Origin: Coleophora flavipennella
Taxonomy: Eukaryota; Arthropoda; Insecta; Lepidoptera; Coleophoridae
Direction of reading: 5' to 3'
Length of the DNA stretch: 64,000 bases
NCBI GenBank assembly: GCA_947284805.1
Contig: OX369275.1
Span: 7,879,001 to 7,943,000, forward strand
The notes under the pieces were generated by a model. It worked only from the letters and a program-made list of their open reading frames with translations. It ran no database searches and was not told where the DNA came from. A program made the position numbers and the translations under genes. Below are positions 1-10,459 of the stretch, one piece after another. The first letter of the stretch is position 1. Each line of letters begins with the position of its first letter.

Positions 1-220
1 CCGCATTTCCTGTTACACATTTCCGTCCCATTTCACGAAATCACTCCCACAAATTGCAGGAAAGCAAGAGCAAAGATATTACACATCAAAAAGGCCAAAC
101 ACAAGATTACAGTCTTAGGCTGGTACTTCTAAAGCCTTAGACACTTTTTCTAAGAACTTGTCGATAAATGAGAAAACAGTACTTAGCTTATGAAGGGACT
201 GCAGCTAAATTTTTGGTATT

Positions 221-1495
221 ACACGGAAAAAAAGGAATACTTCAGTCAAGAACATGAGTTGTCTTAGCCATATTGTTTTGACCCAAGTGAATATTATTTT
301 AACTTAAGTATATATTCTTGACCCAAGAAACACTGTTTACTTAATTTAAGAATAATTTATTCTCATTTTTTATTCTTGACTGAAATTAAATATTATCAGT
401 TCAAGAATATTGAGTTCTCAATTCAAGAATATTACTCATTCTCGACTGAAAACTATTTCGGGAATTGAGTTAAGATAATATTGTCTTCAGTCATGACAAT
501 ATTATTCTTAGTTTAAAACATCTGATTTATTCTTCAGTCTAAATAATATTATTCTTGTTTTCTGAATACAAGAAAATAATAATTTAAATTGAAGAATATA
601 TTCTTGACTTTTATATTCCTGACAGGAGTAGAAAAATAATATAGGTCAAGACTCTCTATTGTCTTCATTTAACATAAATTTTACTTGTTTTCGAACGAAG
701 AATAAAATTTTCTTTGTTGAACAATATCTTTATCTTGCTCCAATACTTAATTGTTTCAAACCATGTGATACCAAGAATATAAAATTCTCTCAAGTAAACT
801 CAATATTGTTTTAAAAATCAAAAATAAATATTCTTCTACGAAGAATATTGGTTAAATTATTACAAGAAAACAAGTTGTCTTACCAGGAAATTTTATTGAT
901 TTCGAACCAAGACGTTTATTTTCTTGGCTCGAAACTTTTTGTTGTTCTTTTTCAAAGAATATATTATTCTTTTTCCAAGAATTTCTTCATCTTCCGTAAA
1001 TACTTTAGGAGTCTTAAATCAAGAATACCAATTGTCTTTATCCAACAGTGTATTATTTTGCTTAACAAGACTATTAGTGTTCTTTTAAGAATATTGGTTA
1101 AATTATTACAAGAAAACAAGTTGTCTTACCAGGAAATTTTATTGATTTCGAACCAAGACGTTTATTGTCTTGGCTCGAAACTTTTTGTTGTTCTTTTTCA
1201 AAGAATATATTATTCTTTTTCCAAGAATTTCTTCATCTTCTGTAAATACTTTAGGAGTCTTAAATCAAGAATACCAATTGTCTTTATCCAACAGTGTATT
1301 ATTTTGCTTACCAAGACTATTAGTGTTCTTTTAAGAATATTGGTTATTTTATTGCAAGAATACAAGTTATCTTAACTGGAAATTTTTAAATATTTCAAAC
1401 CAAGACTTTTTTTTCTTGGCTCAAGACTTTTTGGTAGGTATTATTTTTCCAAGAATAAAATAATAAATGTTTTAAATCAAGAATACCAATTATCT
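221..1495. repeat. AT-rich degenerate motif-repeat block with ACACGGAAAAAAAGG terminus
   Basis: Starts with ACACGGAAAAAAAGG at 221-235 and continues as loosely repeated TTCTTGAC, AAGAATATT and GTCTT words with no conserved protein. The same terminus appears inverted at 15104-15118, next to a block built of the same words, so this looks like the end of a foldback-like DNA transposon. A short stretch of similar words recurs at 5795-5875. The transposon class is not assignable from the sequence. Confidence 0.5.
841..1400. repeat. 246-bp tandem repeat, about 2.3 copies
   Basis: AAGAATATTGGTTA begins at 841, 1087 and 1333, giving a period of 246 bp. The first two units are almost identical and the third decays after about 60 bp. 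Because 246 is divisible by three, one reading frame stays open across the units for about 175 codons. The translation is itself a repeated low-complexity peptide and is not taken as a gene. Confidence 0.85.
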
Positions 1496-1500
1496 TTATC

Positions 1501-1870
1501 CAATGCAGTATTGATCTGCGTACCATATGTACTTGACTTTATACCTTATATCTCTAAGCCTATGGTTTATTTCTCTCTTACATGTTCTTCGACATAAATC
1601 CTTATGATATTCTGCGTCGTTTGACACCTCAGTCGACCTTGGATGGTATGTGTCGCAGTCACCAGATGGCGCTAAAGTTTTGATTTGGCCTTTGGTGCAC
1701 CCACAATGAGGGGTTATCAAGATGTCATTTTTGGTTTTTTTTTACGCCAACATACACAATCCTGTATAACATATTATAAACAGGATTGATTAAATGTTAA
1801 ATCGTTAAAACAAAACTGTCTGTTTCTCTCCCATGTCAACGGTTACTTTACTCTTTGGTCACCTACTCAC
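1501..1870. other. No recognisable gene or repeat
   Basis: Mixed-composition sequence with a short inverted repeat near 1760-1787 (AATCCTGT...AACAGGATT). No splice-bordered conserved segment or known repeat was recognised. Confidence 0.4.
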
Positions 1871-2340
1871 TCTAACAGAAAGAACGTTTGCATGGCCCGG
1901 CCACGTAGCCTAGAACCATTGAAGTATATTTGTGGGTTGTACTCCTTTTGAAAAGCATATGTTTTGCTATCTTTTTCAATTATTTTGGTTAGGTCAAAAA
2001 ACAGACTACAATGTGGCTGAGCCAGCCAGACGCTTTCAGCCCGACCACTCCATACCATGATACTTAGCGTGAATCTGAAAATGCAGATTATGCAGAATAA
2101 ATGTTCTCCTGTTAGAAAGCGTATGTGCTGCTTTCTATTTCAATAAAGTACTTGTCTCGTTAAGTCAGAAAATGAATGTAGATTTGGCCGGGCTAGCCTG
2201 AGTTTTTAGTCCGGCCACTCTATAACTCGATAACTAGGTATACTAAGCATGATTTTGAAGATGCAGGAGAAATGTTCTCCTTTCAAATAACATATGTACC
2301 TGCTTCTTTCGAATCTCCTCCTCTAGTAACGTGAAAAAGT
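1871..2340 (-). repeat. U-unit repeats, left (inverted) arm
   Basis: At least two diverged copies of the U unit in reverse orientation: CTGAAAATGCAGATTATGCA near 2068 and a weaker copy near 2250, each with the GGCCGGGC..GGCCACTC segment. The forward copies lie at 4380-4930, so this array and that one face each other around the SINE and LINE between them. Confidence 0.6.
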
Positions 2341-2419
2341 TACTTTAATTAACTATTTAGTAATCTGTGCTTTCATGTAGCTCGACCTTCTCCTCTAAAA
2401 CTCGTTCAACAATGCACCT

Positions 2420-2649
2420 CATCATATTAGCTTATATACGTCCCCACCGAGGGGCTTGAGCCTAACCTGAATTAGGGCAATCGGGCCTTAGTCGACGCGG
2501 GCCCAGTGCGGGTTGGTCGACTTCACACACAACCTGCGAGTTTCTCCGCAGGCGTGTGCAGGTTTCCTCACGATGTTTTTCTTCACCGTAAGAGCGTCGG
2601 ATAAACGTACTCGTACATATGAAATTTAAATTCGAGATCACCCACGCTC
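2420..2649 (-). repeat. SINE-A, 5'-truncated, with 15-bp target duplication
   Basis: On the minus strand the body runs from CGTAAGAGCGTCGG-type sequence through the CGTGAGGAAACCTGCACACG and TCGGTGGGGACGTATATGAG segments to a TGATGATGA tail at the low-coordinate end. Most of the tRNA head is missing. It is flanked by TTCAACAATGCACCT (2405-2419) and TTCAACAAAGCACCT (2650-2664), a 15-bp duplication with one mismatch, as expected for LINE-driven retroposition. Confidence 0.85.
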
Positions 2650-2736
2650 TTCAACAAAGCACCTACATCAAACAACACTAAGAATACATGTGCTTCTAAC
2701 ATAAAATATATATACTATAACATATATACTTTTGTA

Positions 2737-4325
2737 CAAGACCACACGTTTGCCTGTCAGCGATCTGGCTGAAGACCCAAGAGCCAGACTAACCCGACAC
2801 TATACCGAAGATATCCCGGACGTCAGCCTGTACGAGATAAGAATGGCTCTCAAACAGCTCAAGAACAACAAGGCACCGGGTGATGATGGCATTACGGCTA
2901 AACTTCTGAAAGCAGGTGGATCACCGTTACTAAAAGCTCTTCAGAAGTTATTTAATTCCGTTATACTCGAAGGACAAACGCCTAAGGCATGGCACAGAAG
3001 TGTGGTCGTGCTTTTCTTCAAAAAGGGTGACAATACCCTGCTGAAGAACTACAGACCCATATCACTTCTGAGCCATGTCTACACGCTGTTTTCGAGAGTC
3101 ATTACGAATCGTCTCGCACGCAGGTTTGACGACTTCCAGCCTCCCGAACAAGCCGGTTTCCGAAAAGGCTTTAGCACCATAGACCACATACATACGCTGC
3201 GGCAGATTATACAGAAGACCGAAGAGAACAATCAGTCACTATGCTTGGCGTTTGTGGACTATGAGAAGGCCTTTGATTCAGTCGAAACCTGGACTGTGCT
3301 ACAGTCTCTCCAGCGGTGCCAAATTGACCATCGATACATCGAGGTGTTGAAGTGTCTGTATGAAAACGCCACCATGTCGGTTTGCCTCCAGGACCAGAAC
3401 TCGAAACCTATCCAGTTGCAGCGAGGGGTGAGACAGGGAGACGTTATATCTCCGAAACTGTTCACCGCCGCCCTGTTTTTAAGCTTCTGGACTGGGGTGG
3501 ACTCAGCATCAATATCAACGGCGAGTACATATCCCACCTCCGATTCGCTGACGATATCGTGGTCATGGCTGAGACTATGGACGACTTAGGCACAATGCTC
3601 GATGGCCTCAGTAAGGTCTCTCAACAAGTGGGTCTTAAAATGAACATGGACAAGACGAAAATAATGTTAAATGTCCGTGTCGCACTCACTCCTCTAAAGG
3701 TTGGAGACTCTACACTGGAAGTTGTTGACGAATATGTATACCTGGGACAAACAGTCCAGCTAGGTAGTTCCAACTTCAAGAAAGAGATCAATCGACGAAT
3801 CCAATTCGGCTGGGCAGCGTTCGGGAAGCTTCGCAATATCTTCAAGTCCCCAAATACCGCAGTGTCTCAAGACTAAGGTCTTTGACCAGTGTGTGTTGCC
3901 AGTGATGACTTACGGTACTGAGACATGGTCGCTTACTATGGGCCTCATAAGAAGGCTCAAGGTCACCCAAAGGGCAATGGAGCGTGCTATGCTCGGAGTT
4001 TCTCTGCGTGATCGAATCAGAAACGAGGAGATCTGCAGGAGAACTAAAGTAACCGACATAACTCACAGAATCGCTAAACTGAAGTGGCAGTGGGCAGGGC
4101 ACATAGCTCGTAGAACAGATGGCCGATGGGGCAGTAAAGTTCTCGAGTGGCGACCGCGCACCGGAAAACGTAGTGTAGGCAGGCTTCTCACGCGGTGGAC
4201 CGATGACCTGGTGAAGGTCGCGGGAAGCCGATGGATGTGGGCAGCGCAGGACCGGTCGTCGTGGAAATCCTTGGGGGAGGCCTTTGTCCAGCAGTGGACG
4301 ATTTGTGGCTGATATGATGATGATC
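2737..4325 (+). pseudogene. RTE-clade LINE reverse transcriptase, 5'-truncated and frameshifted
   Basis: This is the reverse-transcriptase half and C-terminal tail of an RTE-type non-LTR retrotransposon, whose intact product copies its RNA into nicked chromosomal DNA. Visible blocks are the finger motif NNKAPGDDGI, KNYRPISLLS, the palm motif FVDYEKAFDSVE, RQGDVISPKLF, the catalytic FADD box near 3540-3560, and a C-terminal region with RRTKVTDI, WAGHIARR and RWTDDLVKVAG before the stop at 4312. The apurinic endonuclease that should precede the reverse transcriptase is absent, so the copy is 5'-truncated. Two breaks disable it: a small deletion near 3472, just before FKLLDWGGL, and a one-base shift near 3850. 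The 3' end is GGCTGATATGATGATGATC, a short TGA-type repeat tail typical of RTE elements. The clade is assigned from motif style, with good confidence. Confidence 0.9.
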
Positions 4326-4379
4326 TACTTTCGAAAAACAAATCAGTACATAATGCTCTTCAACAGGAAAAAACTTCTT

Positions 4380-4930
4380 GTGCATAATCTGCATTTTCAG
4401 ATTCACGCCAAGTATCATGGTGATCGAGTTATAGAGTGGCCGGTATGAAAGAATCTGGCTGGCCCGGCCACATTTAAGTCCGTTTTTTGACTTAACCATA
4501 GAAGTACGTTGAAAACCATACATATACTCTCCAACAAGAGCAAATTTCTTTTAGATAATCTGCATTTTCAGATTCACTCTAAGTGTCATGATGATCGAGT
4601 TATAGAGTGGCCGGGCTGAAAGCGTCTGGCTGGCCCGGCCACATTTAAGTCCGTTTTTTGACTTAACCATAGAAGTACATTGAAAACCATACATATGCTC
4701 TCAAACAAGAGAAAATTTCTTTTAGATAATCTGCATTTTCAGATTCACTCTAAGCTAATATATATACTGTGCTCTAAGTGTCATGATGATCGAGTTATAG
4801 AGTGGCCGGGCTGAAAGCGCCTGGCTGTCCCGGCCACATTTAAGTCCGTTTTTAAACTTATCCAAAGAATTACATTGAAAAAGAAAGCAGTACATATGCT
4901 CTTCAACAGGAGAAAATTTATTTGATTTAT
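4380..4930 (+). repeat. 171-bp U tandem repeat, about 3 copies
   Basis: TAATCTGCATTTTCAGATTC starts at 4385, 4556 and 4727, a period of 171 bp. Each unit carries ATCGAGTTATAGAGTGGCCG and CCCGGCCACATTTAAGTCCG. The array ends around 4925. Remnants of the unit recur near 5385-5410 and 5690-5712. The array is inverted relative to 1871-2340. Confidence 0.85.
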
Positions 4931-4997
4931 GACGAAGAATAAAAAAAACCCTTTTTTATATGTAGATAAGTAATAAAAGTTTGCATTGTTATGATCT

Positions 4998-5056
4998 ATC
5001 ATATGTATCTACGTACAGAACCCTCGGTGGGCGAGTCCGACTCGCATTTGTCCAGT
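4998..5056 (-). repeat. P-family fragment
   Basis: TACAGAACCCTCGGTGGGCG followed by AGTCCGACTCGCATTTGTCC is the reverse complement of the two P termini brought together, with the interior missing. Confidence 0.5.
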
Positions 5057-5089
5057 TTTTTAAAAAAAACAAACCAGTAAATATATGGT

Positions 5090-5380
5090 CTCCAACAGGA
5101 GAACATCTTATTTTCAAGCGACTTCCAAAACGGAGGAGGTTCTCAATTCGTCTGTATGTTTTTTTTAAATGTTTGTTACCTCAGAACTTTTGACTGGATG
5201 AACCGATTTTTATGATTCTTTTTTTATTTGAAAGCTAGTGCTTCCCGTGTGGTCCCATATAAATTTTATCAAAATCGGTGTAGTACTTTAGTAGAAAATT
5301 AACAAAAACCAAAAATAATAATGCAAAAATGTACTAATTTGTTGCGATGGAAGTCGGTTTTTTAAAGTGTTTAGCGTTTT
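5090..5380 (+). repeat. S-family dispersed repeat
   Basis: Contains TTTTCAAGCGACTTCCAAAA, GGAGGAGGTTCTCAATTCG, ATCAAAATCGGTGTAGTA and a terminal GATGGAAGTCGGTTTTTTAA. A closely matching copy lies at 33610-33845 and a reverse fragment at 25185-25330. No coding content was seen. Confidence 0.7.
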
Positions 5381-5409
5381 CAATTATTATGCATTTTTAG
5401 ATTCACGCT

Positions 5410-5680
5410 AAACCCGGGTTTACACTCAGCTCCTGCCGCTGTCGGAAATATTGCCCTAAATAAATACTTCTGCGGCAGCATCGACGCCAGTGAGTGTTCA
5501 CACCCAGCCGATTCCTTTGACTTTCGCATGAAAGCTGACAATCGCGGCAATGGCAGCCGCAGCCGCAGCCGCAGGAGAAGTGGCAGTGGCAGCGCGAGTG
5601 ACCTACTTCTCACGCTGCCCACTTCCCTGCTCAGTGTCCTGCCCACCATGGCTGAGTCTAACTAAATGTGCCAATAGAGC
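5410..5680. other. GC-richer unidentified block with CAGCCG triplet run
   Basis: Begins ACCCGGGTTTACACTCAGC and carries a run of CAGCCG triplets at about 5550-5572. The open frames here are low complexity (Ser/Arg/Leu/Pro). No family was recognised; it may be part of a dispersed element. Confidence 0.3.
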
Positions 5681-5879
5681 GTCGGGCTAAAAGCTTCTGC
5701 ATTTTCGTAGGGTTCACAAATATTGCATCTTAGGTTGTGGAGGGCAAAGAAAACACGGAGCGTGTCGCAGTCCATTTATAGGGTGCCAAGGTGAGGCATA
5801 AGAATTTGATTCTTGATAATTAAGATTATATTCTTCAATTCAAGAATTCAAATCTTAAACAAAGAATACATCTTTTGAG

Positions 5880-6200
5880 CTACCGGCCAATCACGTCCTT
5901 GACTCCCAGATACATTATAATGTTACCAGTTGTAATGTAGAACGACGTTAAATGAGGTAATCGGTAACTATTCGGCTGCTCCAAAATAAAACACTAATTA
6001 ATATGCCATTTTGAGAAATTTCGTTTTTTTTGACAAATGGATTTACCGTATTCAAATGTAACAGAAGTGAAGACCCTTTTTTAATTAATGTTTTCTAATA
6101 TCAAAGACACTCATGTGTCAAAACGCAGAATACGCCACTGTTTCGATAAAGCCAGTACAAAACACTGAAAATCACATTCACAAATTAAAACATGGAATAT
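5880..6200. other. No feature recognised
   Basis: AT-rich stretch between the motif-repeat remnant ending near 5875 and the rearranged LINE fragment at 6207. Nothing was recognised on either strand. Confidence 0.3.
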
Positions 6201-6206
6201 CCATGG

Positions 6207-6450
6207 ATCCAGCGGCTTCCCGCGACCTTCACCAGGTCGTCGGTCCACCGAGTGGGAGGCCTGCCTACACTACGCTTTCCTGTGCGTGGTCGCCACTCGA
6301 GAACTTTACTACCCCAACGGCCATCTGTTCTACGAGCAATGTAGCGGGCAGCGCAGAACCGGTCGTCGTGGAGATCCTTTGGGGAGGCCTATGTCTAGCA
6401 GTGGGCGTCCTTCGGCTGATATGATGATGATGATGATGATGATGATCCAT
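6207..6450 (+). repeat. RTE 3' end with internal inversion
   Basis: Bases 6207-6342 match the antisense of RTE positions equivalent to about 4103-4236 of the 2737-4325 copy. Bases 6344-6450 continue in sense from the next base (equivalent of 4238) to the tail, which ends in an ATG/TGA microsatellite of nine or so units (6418-6448). The 5' segment of the insert is thus inverted relative to its 3' end with almost nothing lost at the junction, the pattern made by twin priming during LINE insertion. Confidence 0.8.
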
Positions 6451-6699
6451 GGATATTTTGTGTTTGTCACTTGTTATTGGATAACAAAAAAGCGCACGTA
6501 GGTATACCATGTTTTAAAATGGTCAACTACTTGACTTGGCTTTCGAACAAGTTCGTGCACGTTCGTATGCGTGCTGTCGCACGATCATATTAATACAGAA
6601 GTTCACTTTGCAGACTAGTAGGTCTGCAAGACTACAAAAAGACGCTGAAATAACTAAGACTTTGGTACAAGTCTTTTCGGATATAGGTTTATAAGGTAT

Positions 6700-6870
6700 C
6701 AATCCGTTTAGTATGATCTCCTGAACGCAAATATAAGGTGTAACAAAATTAGCTGAAACTATTTTAACGGGTGCTTCTACCCATGAAACTGAACAACTTT
6801 CCCCATGAAACCCATAGTCAAATCGCAAATAAAAAATTGAACTTCCCATACTAAGTTGACTGATCAGCTA
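6700..6870 (+). repeat. T-like MITE, left part
   Basis: GTAACAAAATTAGCTGAAAC, ACCCATGAAACTGAACAAC and GAACTTCCCATACTAAGTTG match the left half of the complete palindromic copy at 49393-49665. The right arm is missing. Confidence 0.55.
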
Positions 6871-6924
6871 TAAAGATGGTGGTAAGTATAAAAAAATAAT
6901 AATGAAACATATTAAGTTGGGGAA

Positions 6925-7020
6925 TCTAGGTAAACCCACTTCCATCTTCGGCATCATCTTCACTTACCATCAGGTGAGATGATGCCAAGGGCTTACCAAT
7001 TGTTAATAAAAAAATAATAT
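6925..7020 (+). repeat. SINE-B 3' fragment
   Basis: ACTTCCATCTTCGGCATCAT through GGGCTTACCAATTGTTAATA and an A-rich tail matches the 3' third of SINE-B in sense. A more diverged trace (ACTCACCATCAGGTGAG) lies at 7110-7130. Confidence 0.75.
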
Positions 7021-7640
7021 AATATCATGTAGGTTATCAAATGAAAGGTCTTTGTGAGTAAATTACATTATTTGATTTTGCGTGTACCATCCTCGACTGC
7101 ATCATCAATCATCACTCACCATCAGGTGAGTTGCTGTCAAACGCACCCAAATTTTTAATTAAAAAAAATATATATAACAAACTATAACATTTTTAATATG
7201 GTCAAACAAATTAATTTGAATCTAAAATACAAACTCGATCACTTTTATTTATCTATTTATAATTTCCGTTGTTATCACTTGATGCAACGCCATAGTAATT
7301 TATTAAACGAGAACAAGTGGGATTAAGTAGATCCAATATACACCTGTATTTGAAACAATAAGTCTGTAACGAATTAAAAAGCTGCGTTCTTAGAATAAGT
7401 ACGATTGTGTAAGTAAGTGTTTATGGCTTTGTGCTCGGGTCTTAAGATGCTAGTTTTCCCAGTGCTTTTTGATCAACTACCTCTTTATTTAAATACTGGC
7501 TTTTGGCTCCTCCGCCCCCGCGTGGTTGTCGTTTTTAGGACTGTCTGTGAGGGAGCACGGTTCGCTAGCTCTAGGGTAAAGTGAAAACTGAACCTGGCAA
7601 CACTAAATAACTGAAACTGTGACATTCAATTGTTTCAACA
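7021..7640. other. No gene recognised
   Basis: AT-rich sequence apart from the faint SINE-B trace near 7110. A GC-richer patch (CTCCGCCCCCGCGTGG) at about 7508-7523 could belong to an upstream control region of the transcript suggested downstream, but nothing proves it. Confidence 0.25.
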
Positions 7641-7643
7641 ATT

Positions 7644-7830
7644 TATAAAAACCGTCCAGCCGCAGAGACGCATCGGAGTGATTAGATTAGAATAAAATAT
7701 GCTCAGTGTTTATCGTGTGCAAACTTGTGCAAAGTGCAAATTAGTTTGTGTGGCGATTGGCGACTTTGGCGAGGTTCTCCAGAAAAGCAACGCCAGCCCA
7801 GCTAGCGATGACATTAGTTCCAATACCTAG
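7644..7830 (+). promoter_or_regulatory. Possible TATA box and short 5' ORF
   Basis: TATAAAA at 7644-7650 is followed 49 bases later by an ATG (7699) opening a 43-codon frame to TAG at 7828-7830, with several cysteines near its start (QTCAKCKLVC). The position about 450 bp upstream of the SAM-type exon makes it a candidate first exon or leader of that gene. No clear donor site or homology supports this, so it is speculative. Confidence 0.2.
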
Positions 7831-8029
7831 CTGAACTGCTAGCAAGTTGGCAGATTGATGCAGATCATTGATTTCACAGGCAAGTGTATAGAATTGTATG
7901 TCCCAAGGCTTTAGCTCCACAGTTAGTGTGTACGAGGTCTTTTACTCTCGAGTCTCTGATAGCGGCTACTAGTACACTCTTAGGGCATACGTCCACGAGG
8001 CGGTTTCAACACGGCACGGCACCGGGCCG

Positions 8030-8175
8030 GAGCCAGGTATGTATGTACCTCCATACAGGTCTGTAAATGAAGCCAGCGCCGGCACCGGTCGGTGCCAGTT
8101 ATATATATATATATAGGTATATGGAGCTCCATGCAGGTCTGTACATATGAAGCCGGCGCCAGCACGTCGCTGTGC
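8030..8175. repeat. Imperfect duplication with TA microsatellite
   Basis: ACCTCCATACAGGTCTGTA (8046) and AGCTCCATGCAGGTCTGTA (8123) followed by AAGCC(A/G)GCGCCGGC-like sequence form two imperfect copies about 78 bp apart, separated by a TA run at 8100-8114. Confidence 0.5.
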
Positions 8176-8275
8176 CGTGTAGAAACCATCTCGTGGACAC
8201 AGGCCATGCTTGCAGTTCTTGCTCCCTGGCTTATATGGAGTCAGTATAATTGATTTGAACTGTGCTTGATTTCAG

Positions 8276-8397
8276 AGAATGACATTAAGGCAAGCCATTT
8301 TAAGGACTTATCCGATGATTTGCTGAGGGAGCTAAGCCCAAAAATGTCCACAAGGATATACATTAGAAAGAAAATCAATGAACTCCTAATGGCAGAG
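8276..8397 (+). pseudogene. Exon encoding SAM-like segment of a decayed gene
   Basis: A 122-bp exon with acceptor TTGATTTCAG ending at 8275 and donor GAG|GTATGT at 8398. The translated stretch begins ENDIKASHF and continues KDLSDDLLRELSPKMSTR and then a basic KKINELL end, resembling the C-terminal helices of a sterile alpha motif. It enters in phase 2 and leaves in phase 0, and the next exon (8591) opens in phase 0, so the junction is coherent. Together with the downstream pieces it looks like one gene on the plus strand, perhaps a repetitive or transposon-derived family. Later exons carry frameshifts, so the whole copy is called a pseudogene; this exon itself is intact. Confidence 0.55.
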
Positions 8398-8590
8398 GTA
8401 TGTACAAAACTTACTTATTGGGATGCCATCTGTCACACCGGTTTTTGGTTTTTGGAATACATAATTTTCTCAGTAAATCATAAATGCAACTGTTTCAGCT
8501 CCACAACGATCACTCATCTCATCAGCCAGTCAAATCTTTGTTTTGTTTTGTACCTACTTATAGATTATCAATAGCTTTAATTTTTTTCAG

Positions 8591-8861
8591 AGTACAACAT
8601 CAACTGTCAGTTCTATACCAAGTTGTGCACAAAATAACTCAGTGGGTGAATTCGAGTCCGATTTAGATGATGACTTTGTGCTGCAGATGCTCACAAACAG
8701 ATCAGCTTTTCCAGAGTTTGACCTATGCAATCGCAATCTTCTTTCAACATCACAAACAGCATTCTTGCATACTACAAAGCTCGTAACAGTTTGCCTTTTA
8801 AGCATCGGACTACATTGACAGATATAATAATTAGACATATCTTCACACGCCTCATAAACCA
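8591..8861 (+). pseudogene. Second exon of the decayed SAM-type gene, frameshifted
   Basis: Acceptor TTTTTTTCAG ends at 8590 and donor CA|GTAAGT follows 8861. From the first base the frame reads a Ser/Thr-rich linker, then GEFESDLDDDFVLQML and FPEFDL. After that the conserved-looking reading moves to another frame: ITNSILAYYKARNSLP, KHRTTLTDIIIRHIF. The change of frame near 8725 leaves the first frame ending at a stop near 8817. The second-frame segment looks like a helical region downstream of SAM in metazoan uncharacterised proteins. The frameshift could be real decay or an assembly error. Confidence 0.5.
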
Positions 8862-9057
8862 GTAAGTATATAGTGTGTAAGACCACCACCAGCCTCCTGC
8901 ATGTTTCCTCATGATGTTTTCTATCACGGATCTCAATGTTTGAGTTTAAGCTAACATGCATGTATGTATAGTCTGACTGTGAATGTGCTAGTGCTGGTCA
9001 ATATGCCACTTCCTGTAAAAATCACCCAGTGCTTACTGCAGCAGTTCAAGATAAAAA

Positions 9058-9640
9058 ATCAGGCCGCTAAGTGCGTGTCGGGCCCTGCGCGATGTAGGGT
9101 TCCGTAGAATGTAGATCATAAAATATGTTTGTTAAAGTGATATTTTTTTGGTCAACTATTGCTCGTCAACTAGAAAAGCCTTATTAACTTTGATAGTTTT
9201 CCTTTTAAATTCATTATATAGACTACTTTCATGAATTTTTTAAAATTTAAAAATACAGCGGTTTAGTTATTAGGGGGTGGGGACACTCGACTCCAACAAA
9301 ATTCAGCACTTTCAAGCCTATTTTTTCGAAAACGGAACCCTAAATTATAAAATGGTCTTAGAAGACTCACAACTATTTGTTAAGCTTTATCCAGCGATAC
9401 CCCATACCACTGGGTTAGACAAGCTAAAAAAACATCCCTACTTGTAGGGGAGGTAGCCTTAAAAAGTTTTTTTTTCCATATTTTTTTTACAGTTCTCTCC
9501 TTGTTATTATTATATATATCTTTGCCAAATTTCAGCTCTTAACTACTAATAGTCTAGGAGCTAGGCCGCAGACAGACGAACAGACAGACATGACGAAACT
9601 ATAAGGCTTCCTTGTTGTACTATGGAACCCTAAAAACCAA
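9058..9640 (+). repeat. P-family element
   Basis: Starts GGCCGCTAAGTGCGTGTCGG with AGGGTTCCGTAG soon after, and ends with CAGACAGACATGACGAAACT then TATGGAACCCTAAAAA. It sits between exons of the SAM-type gene. At 9428-9470 it carries a single ACATCCCTACTTGTAGGGGA unit homologous to the one amplified 11-fold in the copy at 31690-32695. Confidence 0.7.
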
Positions 9641-9960
9641 TACATTGGAGGTCTGGCTACGTTCAGAAATGGTAGGTAAGGGATGGATGGTTTAGTTGGT
9701 ACATTGTACTTGTGACAGAGAAAGATCATCGGTGTTACTTTTATTAAGTATTGTATTTTGTCTAAACAAAAGTAATAGGGGCCCGCAATATGTATAATTA
9801 CCCGAATCATACCAGCACAGCGGGGTTAGTTTGGAAGTTACACGGGTTTTAAAAAGGGTGGGTAGGGGATGGTGGGTTTGTTCATGTCTTAGCGGGAGAT
9901 AGTTTTGTCTTGAGGGAACACCTTATATCCTTGACTTATTGTGCTTTTACTTAGGCACCA

Positions 9961-10212
9961 TTCAGCAGGCAGGCCATGTTGCAAGGAGGTTATGTCATGT
10001 CTGCTACCTTACTTTTGTTACTCACAATATGGCTTATTACAGCAACATTCAGCAGGCAGGCCATGTTGGAGGGCGGTCATGTCTGCTACCTTACATTTGT
10101 TACTCACAATATGGCTTATTACAGCAACATTCAGCAGGCAGGCCATGTTGGAGGGAGGTCATGTCTGCTACCTTACATTTGTTACTCACAATATGGCTTA
10201 TTACAACAATGT
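9961..10212. repeat. 82-87-bp tandem repeat, 3 copies
   Basis: TTCAGCAGGCAGGCCATGTT begins at 9961, 10048 and 10130. Units include CTGCTACCTTAC and ACTCACAATATGGCTTATTA. All three plus-strand frames are open here, simply because the unit lacks stops. Confidence 0.85.
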
Positions 10213-10459
10213 ACTGTTATCATACTTTAGTTACTTAGACTAGGGGGTTTACACAAGGTGTCACATTTCCATACATTAGTTACTTACCTATGGCGGTCTG
10301 TTACTTTGCTACTGTAGGTGAATGAATAACTTCACACAACATAGTCATACATAGTTATGTCATGACCATGACATATGGTATTCAACATGTTACATGACAT
10401 GCAACATAATATGACGACTCCCAGGACTTAATTTCATTTAAAAAATGCTTCTTTTCCAG

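Noticed and set aside
848..1375. 175-codon open frame
   Set aside because: It exists only because the 246-bp tandem unit is a multiple of three and lacks stops. The peptide is an exact internal repeat without domain features.
5380..5649. 89-codon minus-strand frame
   Set aside because: Arg/Leu/Pro low complexity from CAGCCG triplets, with no homology or splice support.
6265..6510. Open frame with a polyhistidine run
   Set aside because: The run is the antisense reading of the ATG microsatellite at the RTE tail.
9939..10243. Three overlapping plus-strand frames of 84-100 codons
   Set aside because: All lie in the 82-87-bp tandem repeat; being open in all three frames is a composition effect.
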